NCBI GenBank assembly: GCA_017431515.1
Contig: JAFRKV010000040.1
Span: 1 to 64,000 of the forward strand
Direction: 5' to 3'
DNA length: 64,000 nt
DNA from: Lachnospiraceae bacterium
GTDB taxonomy: Bacteria; Bacillota; Clostridia; Lachnospirales; Lachnospiraceae
Positions 41,866 to 50,221 of the stretch are shown here, piece after piece. Every line of letters starts with the position of its first letter. Position 1 is the stretch's first letter. A model generated the notes under the pieces. The model did no database searches. It was given only the letters and a program-made list of their open reading frames with translations, and was not told the DNA's origin. Both the position numbers and the translations under genes were made by a program.

Positions 41866-41950
41866 AAGCATGCTGGGGGTGCAGTTGCTGAGAGGCGTGA
41901 AACGCCAACCCTTATCACTTGAACCGGATAATACCGGCGGAAGGAAGCTT
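41866..41950 (+). ncRNA. TPP riboswitch (THI element)
   Basis: The conserved THI-element parts are present in order: GGGGTGC, GCTGAGA, the variable stem GGCGTGAAACGCC, ACCC, then TGAACCGGATAATACCGGCG and GGAAGGAAGC, with outer P1 pairing AAGC / GCTT. It lies directly upstream of thiT and should reduce expression when TPP is plentiful. Confidence 0.95.
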
Positions 41951-41957
41951 TTTCAGG

Positions 41958-41988
41958 GATCTCCCGGCTTGTTTATGAAAGGGAGGTC
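41958..41988 (+). promoter_or_regulatory. Expression-platform hairpin covering the thiT ribosome-binding site
   Basis: GATCTCCC (41958-41965) pairs with GGGAGGTC (41981-41988), burying the GGGAGG Shine-Dalgarno of thiT, and is followed by five T before the ATG. It could block translation, and possibly also terminate weakly, when the riboswitch binds TPP. Confidence 0.75.
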
Positions 41989-41993
41989 TTTTT

Positions 41994-42680
41994 ATGTCTG
42001 TTTTCATCACGTTACAGGAGGACGGGAGCTTTCTGTTCACCACCGCAGGATACACTGTGATCGTCCTTCTCATCGCGGGTCTCATGATCCTGGGCAGCGC
42101 CCATTTTACGAAAAAAAAGGGCATTCATCCGAAACAGCTGGCGTTTTCCGCCATCGCGCTCTCGCTTGCCGTGGTCCTTTCCAACATCAAATTCATCCGG
42201 CTCCCCATGGGCGGCAGCGTGACGCTGTTTTCCATGCTGTTTGTGGCTCTGATCGGCTACTGGTTCGGTCTCGGCGCAGGTCTTACCTCAGCCATCACTT
42301 ACGGCTGCCTGCAGCTTTTCATTGATCCTTACCTGATCAGCTTTCCGCAGCTCATCGTGGATTACATCCTGGCCTTCGGCGTCCTTGGTCTTTCCGGTCT
42401 TTTCCATGACAAAAAGAACGGGCTGATCTTCGGCTATCTGACAGGCGTAGCCGGACGGTTTGCTTTTTCCACCTTGTCCGGTGTCATCTTTTTCGGCGCC
42501 TATGCGCCGGAGGAGTTTCCGAACCCCTTCGTGTATTCCGCTGCCTATAACGGTTCCTATCTCGGGATCGAGGCGGGGATCACGGTGGCGATCCTTCTGA
42601 TCCCGCAGGTACAGAAGGCATTTCGCTATGTGGGTCTCCTTGCGTCCGGAGAGGCCGCACCGGAAAGAAGCCTGACATGA
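41994..42680 (+). CDS. thiT: Thiamine-binding S component of ECF transporter
   Basis: This 228-residue membrane protein has about six helices with the family pattern F-I-R-L-P-M-G-G-S-V-T-L-F-S-M near residue 68, including the ligand-site region of ThiT. It binds thiamine and uses an EcfA1-A2-T module; the one at 20-23 kb is the obvious candidate. It lies downstream of a TPP riboswitch and overlaps thiN by 4 bp (ATGA). The start has the GGGAGG site that is hidden in the regulatory hairpin. Confidence 0.93.
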   Translation: MSVFITLQEDGSFLFTTAGYTVIVLLIAGLMILGSAHFTKKKGIHPKQLAFSAIALSLAVVLSNIKFIRLPMGGSVTLFSMLFVALIGYWFGLGAGLTSAITYGCLQLFIDPYLISFPQLIVDYILAFGVLGLSGLFHDKKNGLIFGYLTGVAGRFAFSTLSGVIFFGAYAPEEFPNPFVYSAAYNGSYLGIEAGITVAILLIPQVQKAFRYVGLLASGEAAPERSLT

Positions 42681-43372
42681 GCCGCTGCGTCATCATCGGC
42701 GGTGCGCCGATTAGCTCCTATGAAACCATCAAAGCCTGTTTTACCGCGGACGACACCTTCGTCTTTTGTGATAGCGGGCTTTTACACCGGGATGGGCTGG
42801 GCGTAACGCCGGATTTGATTGTGGGGGATTTTGATTCCTGTGAAAATCCCCATCTTCCCGTCGAAACCATTGAGCTGCCCTGTGAAAAAGACGATACGGA
42901 CACCATGTTTGCCGCGAAGGAGATGCTGCGCCGCGGATATGCGGACTTTCTGCTGGCGGGCGTGATCGGAGAACGGCTGGATCACACCCTCGGCAACCTT
43001 TCTGTTTTATACTATCTCGACGCGCAGGGCGCCAAAGCGGTCGCAGTCGATGATCATTCCGAGATTTCCGTCGTCGGACGTGAGGGCGCTGTCGTGGAGG
43101 AGTGTTTCTCCTTTTTTTCTCTGCTTTGCATGGGATCTCCGGCCAGCGGGATCACCATCAAAAACGCCAAATATCCGCTGGAAAACGCTTCCATGGCAAA
43201 CACCGATCCCTACGGGGTCAGCAACGAAACGCTGCCCGGAAAGACAGCCTCTGTGACCGTGGAAGAAGGAAAACTGCTGCTAATAAAAGTGCGCCCGTCG
43301 TTGACTTTTCCCCAAATAGATGCTAGTGTACTGAAATGTAGTGATTGTGTTTTCTGTCCGGAAACGGCATAA
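42677..43372 (+). CDS. thiN: Thiamine pyrophosphokinase
   Basis: This 231-residue cytoplasmic enzyme converts thiamine and ATP to TPP. Visible motifs are C-D-S-G-L, G-D-F-D-S near residue 53, K-D-D-T-D-T near residue 74 and G-E-R-L-D-H-T-L near residue 100, the typical metal and substrate sites. With thiT it forms an import-and-activate operon under TPP control. The last 25 residues, including C-S-D-C-V-F-C, extend beyond the usual end of the family and may be a local extension. Confidence 0.93.
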   Translation: MSRCVIIGGAPISSYETIKACFTADDTFVFCDSGLLHRDGLGVTPDLIVGDFDSCENPHLPVETIELPCEKDDTDTMFAAKEMLRRGYADFLLAGVIGERLDHTLGNLSVLYYLDAQGAKAVAVDDHSEISVVGREGAVVEECFSFFSLLCMGSPASGITIKNAKYPLENASMANTDPYGVSNETLPGKTASVTVEEGKLLLIKVRPSLTFPQIDASVLKCSDCVFCPETA

Positions 43373-43392
43373 CAGGGAAGGAGAATCTCCCC

Positions 43393-44367
43393 ATGAAAGA
43401 ACTTTCCAATCTGCTGGGATATCGTGAATCCATCCGCGTCATCGATGCGACGCTGCGTGACGGTGGTCTGGTCAATGATTTCTATTTTACGGATGAATTT
43501 GCAAAGAAGCTTTATCTGACCAATCTGAAGGCCGGCGTAGATTATATGGAAGTCGGCTATAAGGCCAGCAAAGAGATTTTTGACACCGATAAATTCGGAA
43601 AATGGAAGTTTTGCGAGGATGACGATATTTTTGCGGTCCTCGGCGAAGGCAAGGAAGGCTTAAAGCTGGCGGCCATGGCAGACGTCGGACGGTGCGATTA
43701 CAAGACCGACATCCGGCCCGCTTCAGACAGCCCCCTTTCCATGATCCGGGTGGCGACCTATGTGAATACGATTCCGGGCGCCATCGAAATGATCGAAGAC
43801 GCCAAGAAGAAAGGATACGAAGTCACCTGTAATATCATGGCGGTCAGCAATGCGCAGGAAAGCGACATCAAGGTGGCGCTGGACATGATCGGACAGTCCT
43901 CTGTGGATGTGATCTACATTGTGGACAGCTTCGGCTCCCTCTATCCGGAGCAGATCGCCCGCATCGCCGCATTGTATGGCGAATTCGCCGCAAAATACAA
44001 CAAAGCCCTGGGCATCCATACACATAATAACCAGCAGCTCGCTCTGGCCAACACCATCGAAGCCGTCGGCGATGATGTGGACTGGCTGGATGCCACTTAT
44101 TACGGCATGGGACGGGGTGCCGGCAACTGCTCCATGGAAAACCTGCTGGGATTCCTCCGGAACCCAAAATACAACATCTTCCCGGCGCTGCAGTTTGTGC
44201 AGAACTACATGGTGCCGCTGAAAGAGTCCGGCACGATCTGGGGATACGATATGCAGTATCTCATGACAGGGCTTTTAAACCAGCATCCCCGGACGGCCAT
44301 CGAATACACCAAGCAGGGACGCAAGGATTTCGTGGAATTCTATAAGGAGATCGTAGCGCAGGACTGA
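43393..44367 (+). CDS. DRE-TIM metallolyase (HMGL-like aldolase)
   Basis: This 324-residue protein has an N-terminal D-A-T-L-R-D-G-G motif, corresponding to the D-x-x-x-R-D metal/catalytic signature of the HMGL/4-hydroxy-2-oxovalerate aldolase superfamily, and the metal-binding pair in I-H-T-H-N-N near residue 216. Y-Y-G-M-G-R-G-A-G-N-C near residue 245 is also characteristic. The substrate is not predictable: it lacks a DmpG communication domain and is not close to isopropylmalate synthase. GGGAAGGAG precedes the ATG at 43393, 20 bp after thiN, and a weak promoter (TTGACT at 43301) may lie inside thiN. Confidence 0.8.
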   Translation: MKELSNLLGYRESIRVIDATLRDGGLVNDFYFTDEFAKKLYLTNLKAGVDYMEVGYKASKEIFDTDKFGKWKFCEDDDIFAVLGEGKEGLKLAAMADVGRCDYKTDIRPASDSPLSMIRVATYVNTIPGAIEMIEDAKKKGYEVTCNIMAVSNAQESDIKVALDMIGQSSVDVIYIVDSFGSLYPEQIARIAALYGEFAAKYNKALGIHTHNNQQLALANTIEAVGDDVDWLDATYYGMGRGAGNCSMENLLGFLRNPKYNIFPALQFVQNYMVPLKESGTIWGYDMQYLMTGLLNQHPRTAIEYTKQGRKDFVEFYKEIVAQD

Positions 44368-44431
44368 CGAAAGGCATAGGCAACTCCGACATGCGAAGTC
44401 AAACGGATGCCTGTGCCGTCGATATCGAATC

Positions 44432-44483
44432 AAAAAAACCGCTTCCGAGATGGTAAGCCTTCCCGGAAAGCGGTTTTTCTTTT
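44432..44483. terminator. Bidirectional terminator between aldolase and chemoreceptor genes
   Basis: AAAAACCGCTTCC (44434-44446) pairs with GGAAAGCGGTTTTT (44465-44478) with one bulged base. T-runs on both strands allow it to stop transcripts from the two converging genes. Confidence 0.85.
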
Positions 44484-44513
44484 TCTGGACTGTAAAGCGG
44501 CAGTGTTTTGCTC

Positions 44514-45983
44514 TCAGTTGCTGCTGCGCAAAGTGGAAAGATCCTCCGCGATCTGCGCCATGATGTCCGCAAAGCGGTGCAGCATCTCCGTGTTGCTGTC
44601 GCTGAGATCGGAAACCTCCTGGGTCGAAGCCGAAATCTCCTCACTGCTGGCGGAGAGCGTGCTGGTCGAATCTACGATCTGTTTATTCGCTTCCACCAGG
44701 CGCTCCATCAGACTCGACATCTCCATCGTACCGTTATATAACGCTTCCACGCCACTCCGGATCGCATGGAATTTCTCCGTCGCACCCTCTGCAAGATCCC
44801 GTTCTGCGTTGCTGATCTCCACATTCTCGTCGACTTTTCCGACCACATCCTCCGCATCCAGCGCCAACTCATCCAGGATCGATGTGATCTGCTCCGTTGC
44901 GGACTTCGTCTGATCCGCGAGATTCCGGATCTCATCCGCCACCACCGCAAAGCCTCTGCCGGCTTCTCCCGCGCGGGCTGCCTCAATGGAGGCGTTCAGC
45001 GCCAGCAGGTTCGTCTGGGAGGAAATATTCAGGATCATATCCGTGATCTTGCGCACCTCCACCGAGCGCTCCTGCAGATTTGCGGCAGACTGCTTCATCT
45101 GTTCGCCGGAACCAAGCGCCCTCTCCACCTGACTGGAGAGATGCTCCATGGCCTGGGTCCCTTCATCCACGATGGTCTGGGTCTGATTGGTGGTCTCAAT
45201 GATCTCCTGCGTCTTGCCGTTGGTCTCATCCACAATGATAGCAATGGAATTGGTCTGATCCGTCTGTTCGACGATGGCTTCGGTGTTGTCGCTGACCCCT
45301 GCGGAAATCCCCTTCAGGGACTCATTCATGCCTTCAATCGCATCCTCGATCTTCTTCAGATCCTCGGAAGCTTCCTGCATCTTTTCATCCACATCCTTCG
45401 CCACTGCCACAATATTTTCCGAGATCTTCTGATTGCGCTGCATCGTCTCTTCCACTTCATTCAGAGAATCGCGGAAAAACTGGCTCAGCATCCGAATCCC
45501 GCGCTGGATGCAGATCGTCGTCAGCACAGTCACGATGATCTCGATCATGCAGACTTCCATGACATCCTGCTTGTTCTCCGCAATCAGGAACATCCGGATC
45601 ACATTCAAACTGTTGATGATCAGAAAGGCGAAGTTACTGATCATCGTGAACTTCTGGTCCATCGTGATCATAACGCCCACCAGAAGCGGAATAATATAAG
45701 GATATGTCGTATTGGAAACCGACATCATCAGCATAAAGAAATAGGCGATGGTAAAGCTGATGATCATCACGCGGGAATAGACAAAATCGCCCTTCTTCAT
45801 GAAATATACAATATCGGAAATCACCAGTGACAGAATCATCGCCACCATGGGCACGATGGCCCGATAGGCCGGAAGGCCTGACATCATGAGCTGCGCTACC
45901 AGCCCCAGAATGCCAAACAGCGTCGTACAGAAATGTCCCCAGAAGATCAACTTATGCGCGCGAAGCAGATGTTGTTGTTCCAT
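44514..45983 (-). CDS. Methyl-accepting chemotaxis protein with polytopic membrane sensor
   Basis: This 489-residue protein has about six closely spaced hydrophobic helices in its first 165 residues with no sizeable periplasmic domain, then a cytoplasmic signalling helix bundle. The hairpin tip [20 protein letters not shown] and [14 protein letters not shown] are canonical. No HAMP domain is obvious. It may sense a membrane or energy-related state. No che or flagellar genes are in the window. GGGGA lies 8 bp before the ATG at 45983. Confidence 0.92.
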   Translation of the reverse strand: MEQQHLLRAHKLIFWGHFCTTLFGILGLVAQLMMSGLPAYRAIVPMVAMILSLVISDIVYFMKKGDFVYSRVMIISFTIAYFFMLMMSVSNTTYPYIIPLLVGVMITMDQKFTMISNFAFLIINSLNVIRMFLIAENKQDVMEVCMIEIIVTVLTTICIQRGIRMLSQFFRDSLNEVEETMQRNQKISENIVAVAKDVDEKMQEASEDLKKIEDAIEGMNESLKGISAGVSDNTEAIVEQTDQTNSIAIIVDETNGKTQEIIETTNQTQTIVDEGTQAMEHLSSQVERALGSGEQMKQSAANLQERSVEVRKITDMILNISSQTNLLALNASIEAARAGEAGRGFAVVADEIRNLADQTKSATEQITSILDELALDAEDVVGKVDENVEISNAERDLAEGATEKFHAIRSGVEALYNGTMEMSSLMERLVEANKQIVDSTSTLSASSEEISASTQEVSDLSDSNTEMLHRFADIMAQIAEDLSTLRSSN

Positions 45984-46069
45984 AAGCGTTTTCCCCGTCT
46001 TTCTAAGCTGCAAAAACCCGCATTTACGAAACGATTATAGCAGAAATCGTTTCTCTTGAAAAGAAAAAA

Positions 46070-46666
46070 CTACAGTTCTGTCCGTCCTTCCAGCGCCCGG
46101 AGCAGCGTCACCTCGTCGATGTATTCCAGATCTCCGCCCACCGGAACGCCGCTGGCGATCCGCGTCACTTTGATCCCCGTCGGCTTGATCAGCTTACTGA
46201 TATACATGGCGGTGGTCTCCCCCTCCAGAGAGGAATTGGTGGCCACAATGACCTCGTCCACTTCTCCCTCCAGACGCGTCATCAGCTCCTTCAGCCGGAT
46301 ATCACCGGGTCCGATCCCGAGCATCGGGGAGATGGCGCCGTGGAGCACATGATAGACCCCGTCATATTTCCCGGTCTTCTCGTAAGCCGCCAGATCCCGC
46401 GTATTCTCCACCACCATGATGATCCGGTGGTTACGGGCGGGATCCTTGCAGATCGGACAGATCTCCTGATCCGTCAGGGTATAACATTCCTTGCAGTAAT
46501 GGATGTTCGTCCGCGCCTCGATCAATGCCTCGGAAAGCCGGCGCACGTTGTCCTCCGGCATATTCAGCACATGAAAGGCCAGACGCTGCGCGGTTTTCTG
46601 TCCGATCCCAGGAAGGGTCGAAAACTGCTCGATCAGATTGTTGATCTGACTGCTATAATAGTCCAT
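46070..46666 (-). CDS. recR: Recombination mediator RecR
   Basis: This 198-residue protein has an N-terminal helix-hairpin-helix (L-P-G-I-G-Q-K-T-A), a zinc finger with C-K-E-C and C-P-I-C, a Toprim domain (V-V-E-N-T-R-D) and C-terminal [10 protein letters not shown]. It works with RecF/RecO in loading RecA. It is the last gene of dnaX-ybaB-recR and overlaps ybaB by 14 bp. Confidence 0.97.
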   Translation of the reverse strand: MDYYSSQINNLIEQFSTLPGIGQKTAQRLAFHVLNMPEDNVRRLSEALIEARTNIHYCKECYTLTDQEICPICKDPARNHRIIMVVENTRDLAAYEKTGKYDGVYHVLHGAISPMLGIGPGDIRLKELMTRLEGEVDEVIVATNSSLEGETTAMYISKLIKPTGIKVTRIASGVPVGGDLEYIDEVTLLRALEGRTEL

Positions 46667-46991
46667 TCAGTCCCCCGGTGATCTTGTTCATCGACTGCTG
46701 GGAATATTCCTCGATCTTGCGCAGCGCCTCATTCACGGCTGCCATGATCAGATCCTCCAGCATTTCCACATCCTCCGGATCCACTGCCTCCGGATCGATC
46801 TTGATCTTCGTAACCTCTTTTTTGCCGGAAACCGTCACCTCAACGACACCGCCGCCTGCAGATGCAGTCATTTCCTTCTCTTCCAGCTCCTTCGTCGCTT
46901 CCTCCATCTGACGCTGCATCTTCTGTGCCTGCTTCATCAGATTATTCATGTTTCCGGGCATTCCCCCGGGAAATCCGCCTCTCTTTGCCAT
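46653..46991 (-). CDS. ybaB: YbaB/EbfC nucleoid-associated protein
   Basis: This 112-residue protein begins with a Gly/Met/Asn-rich segment ([13 protein letters not shown]) followed by a helical and beta core with V-V-E-V-T-V-S-G and I-D-P-E-A-V-D-P. It binds DNA as a dimer. It sits between dnaX and recR, the conserved bacterial order. Confidence 0.95.
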   Translation of the reverse strand: MAKRGGFPGGMPGNMNNLMKQAQKMQRQMEEATKELEEKEMTASAGGGVVEVTVSGKKEVTKIKIDPEAVDPEDVEMLEDLIMAAVNEALRKIEEYSQQSMNKITGGLNGLL

Positions 46992-47009
46992 TTGTATGTA
47001 GCCTCCTTC

Positions 47010-48632
47010 TTATTCTTCGGTTTCTATCTCCATTTTCACATTCTGCGCCAGCAGCGACTTCAGATCCGGATAGGTCTCTCCTGCGGGTTTTCCGGTCTTA
47101 TTCTCCCGGATCTCCACCTTGACTTCCCGCTCCAGATGGGATTCGATCGCCTCTTCCAGGGCTTTTTTGGTTTCCTCCTCCGTGCAGATCCCGATGGCAT
47201 TATAGTCATCCAGCACGATCAGAAGCGTCCCGGTTTCCCCTTCACCCACGGACAGGTGAGCCTGATTCAAAAAAGTTTTCGTCATCCCGGTGACGTTCAT
47301 GGAATTCACAATGGATCTCCACTGCCGGACAGCCTGCTCCACTTCGGCCGGAATGGCCTTTGGCAGCGGCGCCTTCGGTGCAGCGGGGGATGCGTGATTC
47401 GCCGAACCGTTCTGACCGGCAGCCTGCGCCATAGATCCCTGCCCCGGAACTGATCCTGCCGGGGAGGCGGCCCACACGCCGTTTTCCATTTTTTCTTCCA
47501 GATGCAGGATCCGGTCTGTAAGAGACCCCGTATCGGTCTCCATAGCCGGCTTGCAAAGCTTGATCAACGCCACCTCTGTCAGGATCCGCTTCTGGGAGGA
47601 ATATTTCAAATCATTGATGAGGGTGGAGATCACCCGGATGTAGCGCATCAGCACGGTACTTTCCACCTGCGCCGCCTGCGCTTTCAGGGTTTCCAGGTTT
47701 TCACTGGAAATATCGAGAAGCTCCTCCATATCATCGGCGCTCTTCATCAGCAGGAGGTTCCTCAGATACCAGCAGAAGTCTGCCGCAAACTGCGTCAACT
47801 CACGGCCGCTCACCGTCAGCTCCTCCACGATCTGCATGGCCTGCGGCACATCCTCCGAAAGAACCGCGGAAAGCAGCCTCGCAAAGATCTCGGTATCCAC
47901 GGCGCCAAGCACTTCCAGCACCTTATCATAAGTCAGCTCCTGCCCGAGATAAAAGGCGATGCATTGATCCAGCAGAGACAGGGCATCCCGCATGGAGCCG
48001 TCACCCACTTTTGCAATATAGCGCACCGCTTTCTCTTCCGCCTGTACGTTTTCCTTTGCAAGCAGATCCGTCAAACGACCGGCGATCGTATCAATGGAGA
48101 TCCGCCGGAAATCATACCGCTGGCAGCGGGAGAGAATCGTCACCGGGATCTTATGTATTTCCGTCGTTGCAAGGATAAAGATCACGTAGGCCGGCGGCTC
48201 CTCCAGCGTTTTGAGAAGGGCATTAAAAGCACCCGCGGAGAGCATATGCACCTCGTCAATGATGTAGACCTTGAAACGCCCCACGGTCGGGGAATAAGTG
48301 ACTTCTTCCCGGATCTCGCGGATATTGTCCACACCGTTGTTGCTGGCAGCGTCGATCTCGATCACGTTCAATGCCGAGCCTTCCGCAATGGACTTGCAAA
48401 CCTCGCACTCCATACAGGGGCTTCCGTCCACCGGATGCTGACAGTTCACCGCCCTGGCAAAAATCTTCGCAACAGAAGTCTTACCTGTTCCGCGAGTCCC
48501 GCAGAACAGGTAAGCATGTCCGATTCGATCGGCTTTGATCTGGTTTTTTAAAGTGGTAACAATCGGATCCTGCCCTTTGACATCCGTAAATGTCTGAGGA
48601 CGGAACTTCCGATATAGCGCTGTATAAGACAT
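47010..48632 (-). CDS. dnaX: DNA polymerase III subunit gamma/tau
   Basis: This 540-residue clamp-loader ATPase has Walker A G-T-R-G-T-G-K-T-S near residue 46, a zinc site (C-x8-C-x2-C-x2-C type around residues 65-80), Walker B I-I-D-E-V-H-M-L and the SRC motif L-S-R-C-Q. The tau-like region after residue 370 has an Ala/Pro/Gly-rich linker. It heads the dnaX-ybaB-recR operon. Confidence 0.96.
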   Translation of the reverse strand: MSYTALYRKFRPQTFTDVKGQDPIVTTLKNQIKADRIGHAYLFCGTRGTGKTSVAKIFARAVNCQHPVDGSPCMECEVCKSIAEGSALNVIEIDAASNNGVDNIREIREEVTYSPTVGRFKVYIIDEVHMLSAGAFNALLKTLEEPPAYVIFILATTEIHKIPVTILSRCQRYDFRRISIDTIAGRLTDLLAKENVQAEEKAVRYIAKVGDGSMRDALSLLDQCIAFYLGQELTYDKVLEVLGAVDTEIFARLLSAVLSEDVPQAMQIVEELTVSGRELTQFAADFCWYLRNLLLMKSADDMEELLDISSENLETLKAQAAQVESTVLMRYIRVISTLINDLKYSSQKRILTEVALIKLCKPAMETDTGSLTDRILHLEEKMENGVWAASPAGSVPGQGSMAQAAGQNGSANHASPAAPKAPLPKAIPAEVEQAVRQWRSIVNSMNVTGMTKTFLNQAHLSVGEGETGTLLIVLDDYNAIGICTEEETKKALEEAIESHLEREVKVEIRENKTGKPAGETYPDLKSLLAQNVKMEIETEE

Positions 48633-48665
48633 TGCTGTTCACCAAATCCGTGAATGGGAATGACC

Positions 48666-49739
48666 TCAGTCTCCGAAGCTGATGCCGATGTATTTTGCCT
48701 CCTGGATCATGGTACCCTTCGGATCCACTTCCTTCAGCTTTCCGGCTGCTTTCTCCAGCGGGATCAGTTTGGTCGCGCGGTTTACCATGGCCACCATGTT
48801 GCCCCACTTCTTATCAATGATCGCCATCGCCGCCGCAGCGCCGAGCCTCGTGCAGAGCACACGGTCATAGGGATCCGGATTGCCGCCGCGCTGTGCATGT
48901 CCGGGCACCACGACCCTGACTTCCGCGCCGGTCTTCTTTGTCAGCTGTTCCGCGATCTCGTAGGAAACCGACGGATACGTGTAATTCTCAAGCTTTTTCC
49001 TGTATTCCTTCTTGCTGAGCTTCGCGTCCTTCTTGCTGATGGCGCCTTCCGCGCAGGCGATAATCGTAAAGCCCTTGCCCTCTTTGGTACGTTTGTTGAT
49101 GGTATCCACGATCTTATTGATGTCGAAAGGAATCTCCGGGATCAGCACCACATCCGCGCCGCTGGCCACACCGGCGTTCAGCGTCAGCCAGCCGACCTTA
49201 TGCCCCATGACCTCCACGATAAACACGCGGTTATGGGAGGCTGCGGTCGTATGGATCCGGTCGATGGCCTCCGTCGCGATGTCGATGGCGCTCTGGAAAC
49301 CGAAGGTCACATCCGTTCCCCAGATATCGTTATCGATGGTCTTCGGGAGATGGATCACATTCAGCCCTTCTTCCCGAAGCAGGTTTGCGGTCTTCTGCGT
49401 CCCGTTGCCTCCCAGGATCACAAGACCGTCCAGGTTGAGCTTGTAATAGTTATGCTTCATGGCCTCAACCTTATCCAGCCCGTTCTCATCCGGTTCACGC
49501 ATCATCTTAAAGGGGGTGCGGCTCGTCCCGAGGATCGTGCCGCCCTTTGTCAAAATACCGGAAAAGTCTCTGCCCGTCAGCAGACGATAGTCACCGTAGA
49601 TCAACCCGTGATAACCGTTCAAAAAGCCGTAAAGCTCAACTTCATCCACATTTTCATGAAGTCCTTTGACCACACCGCGCATTGCGGCGTTCAAAGCCTG
49701 ACAGTCACCGCCGCTGGTAAGCATTCCGATTTTTAACAT
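48666..49739 (-). CDS. pfkA: 6-phosphofructokinase
   Basis: This 357-residue enzyme phosphorylates fructose-6-phosphate. It has the N-terminal G-M-L-T-S-G-G-D-C-Q-A-L-N loop, the catalytic P-K-T-I-D-N-D near residue 123 and V-E-V-M-G-H near residue 167. The nucleotide-selecting motif reads L-G-G-N-G-T-Q in place of the usual G-G-D-G-S (ATP) or G-G-D-D-T (PPi); the Gly in the discriminating position favours ATP, but this is not conclusive. The start at 49739 is set by family alignment and GAGAGGG upstream; a longer in-frame extension runs through the promoter. Confidence 0.9.
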   Translation of the reverse strand: MLKIGMLTSGGDCQALNAAMRGVVKGLHENVDEVELYGFLNGYHGLIYGDYRLLTGRDFSGILTKGGTILGTSRTPFKMMREPDENGLDKVEAMKHNYYKLNLDGLVILGGNGTQKTANLLREEGLNVIHLPKTIDNDIWGTDVTFGFQSAIDIATEAIDRIHTTAASHNRVFIVEVMGHKVGWLTLNAGVASGADVVLIPEIPFDINKIVDTINKRTKEGKGFTIIACAEGAISKKDAKLSKKEYRKKLENYTYPSVSYEIAEQLTKKTGAEVRVVVPGHAQRGGNPDPYDRVLCTRLGAAAAMAIIDKKWGNMVAMVNRATKLIPLEKAAGKLKEVDPKGTMIQEAKYIGISFGD

Positions 49740-49818
49740 CTTACGCCCTCTCTTTCTTGAAAACCCCAAAGATTCTTTATTTTCCGGCAAACACCTTGGT
49801 AAGCCGTTCATGTCTCTT

Positions 49819-49847
49819 ATTATACATAATTTTCGGCGGGTTAGAAA
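49819..49847 (-). promoter_or_regulatory. Probable promoter of phosphofructokinase gene
   Basis: On the minus strand a perfect TATAAT (49824-49819) is preceded after 17 bp by a weak TTTCTA (49847-49842). It lies about 80 bp upstream of the start codon. Confidence 0.5.
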
Positions 49848-49889
49848 GATGTTTCTTTTCAAAGGATCGAAAAATGATATATTATATGC

Positions 49890-50090
49890 TTATAGCACCT
49901 GCCGGATCTTGCGTTGCCTGACAAAGACGGATGAAAGAATCTCCAGTCCGAGGATACGTACATGGAATGTAAAGTGATCAAAGGGTGCAAACAGCAACAT
50001 GACCGCAAGCGTAATCGTGAACACCGAAACGATTATCCGGAATACGGAAAACTTCCTGTTTTCCACTGCCTCTGTGATCTCTTCCGACAC
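49890..50090 (-). CDS. Small membrane protein or remnant
   Basis: This 66-codon frame, starting with GTG, contains two hydrophobic helices (I-I-V-S-V-F-T-I-T-L-A-V-M-L-L-F and a second near the C-terminus) and a basic end. It has some resemblance to the last helix pair of the HdeD-type protein encoded at 51828-52415, so it may be the tail of a decayed relative. The stretch from 50091 to 50221 holds no convincing gene; a frame ending V-L-N-G-R-T-F-F-I-A-R-Q-K may be a further fragment. Confidence 0.4.
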   Translation of the reverse strand: MSEEITEAVENRKFSVFRIIVSVFTITLAVMLLFAPFDHFTFHVRILGLEILSSVFVRQRKIRQVL

Positions 50091-50221
50091 CTCATACAGG
50101 GAAGCCGGTCGTTATGAAGTCCGATAATTAGCTTTTTCATTGCACCTTCTCCACCTTCTGCCTTGCAATAAAAAATGTTCTTCCGTTCAGCACCACAGCC
50201 GCTTCATGAGAAAACAGGTTC

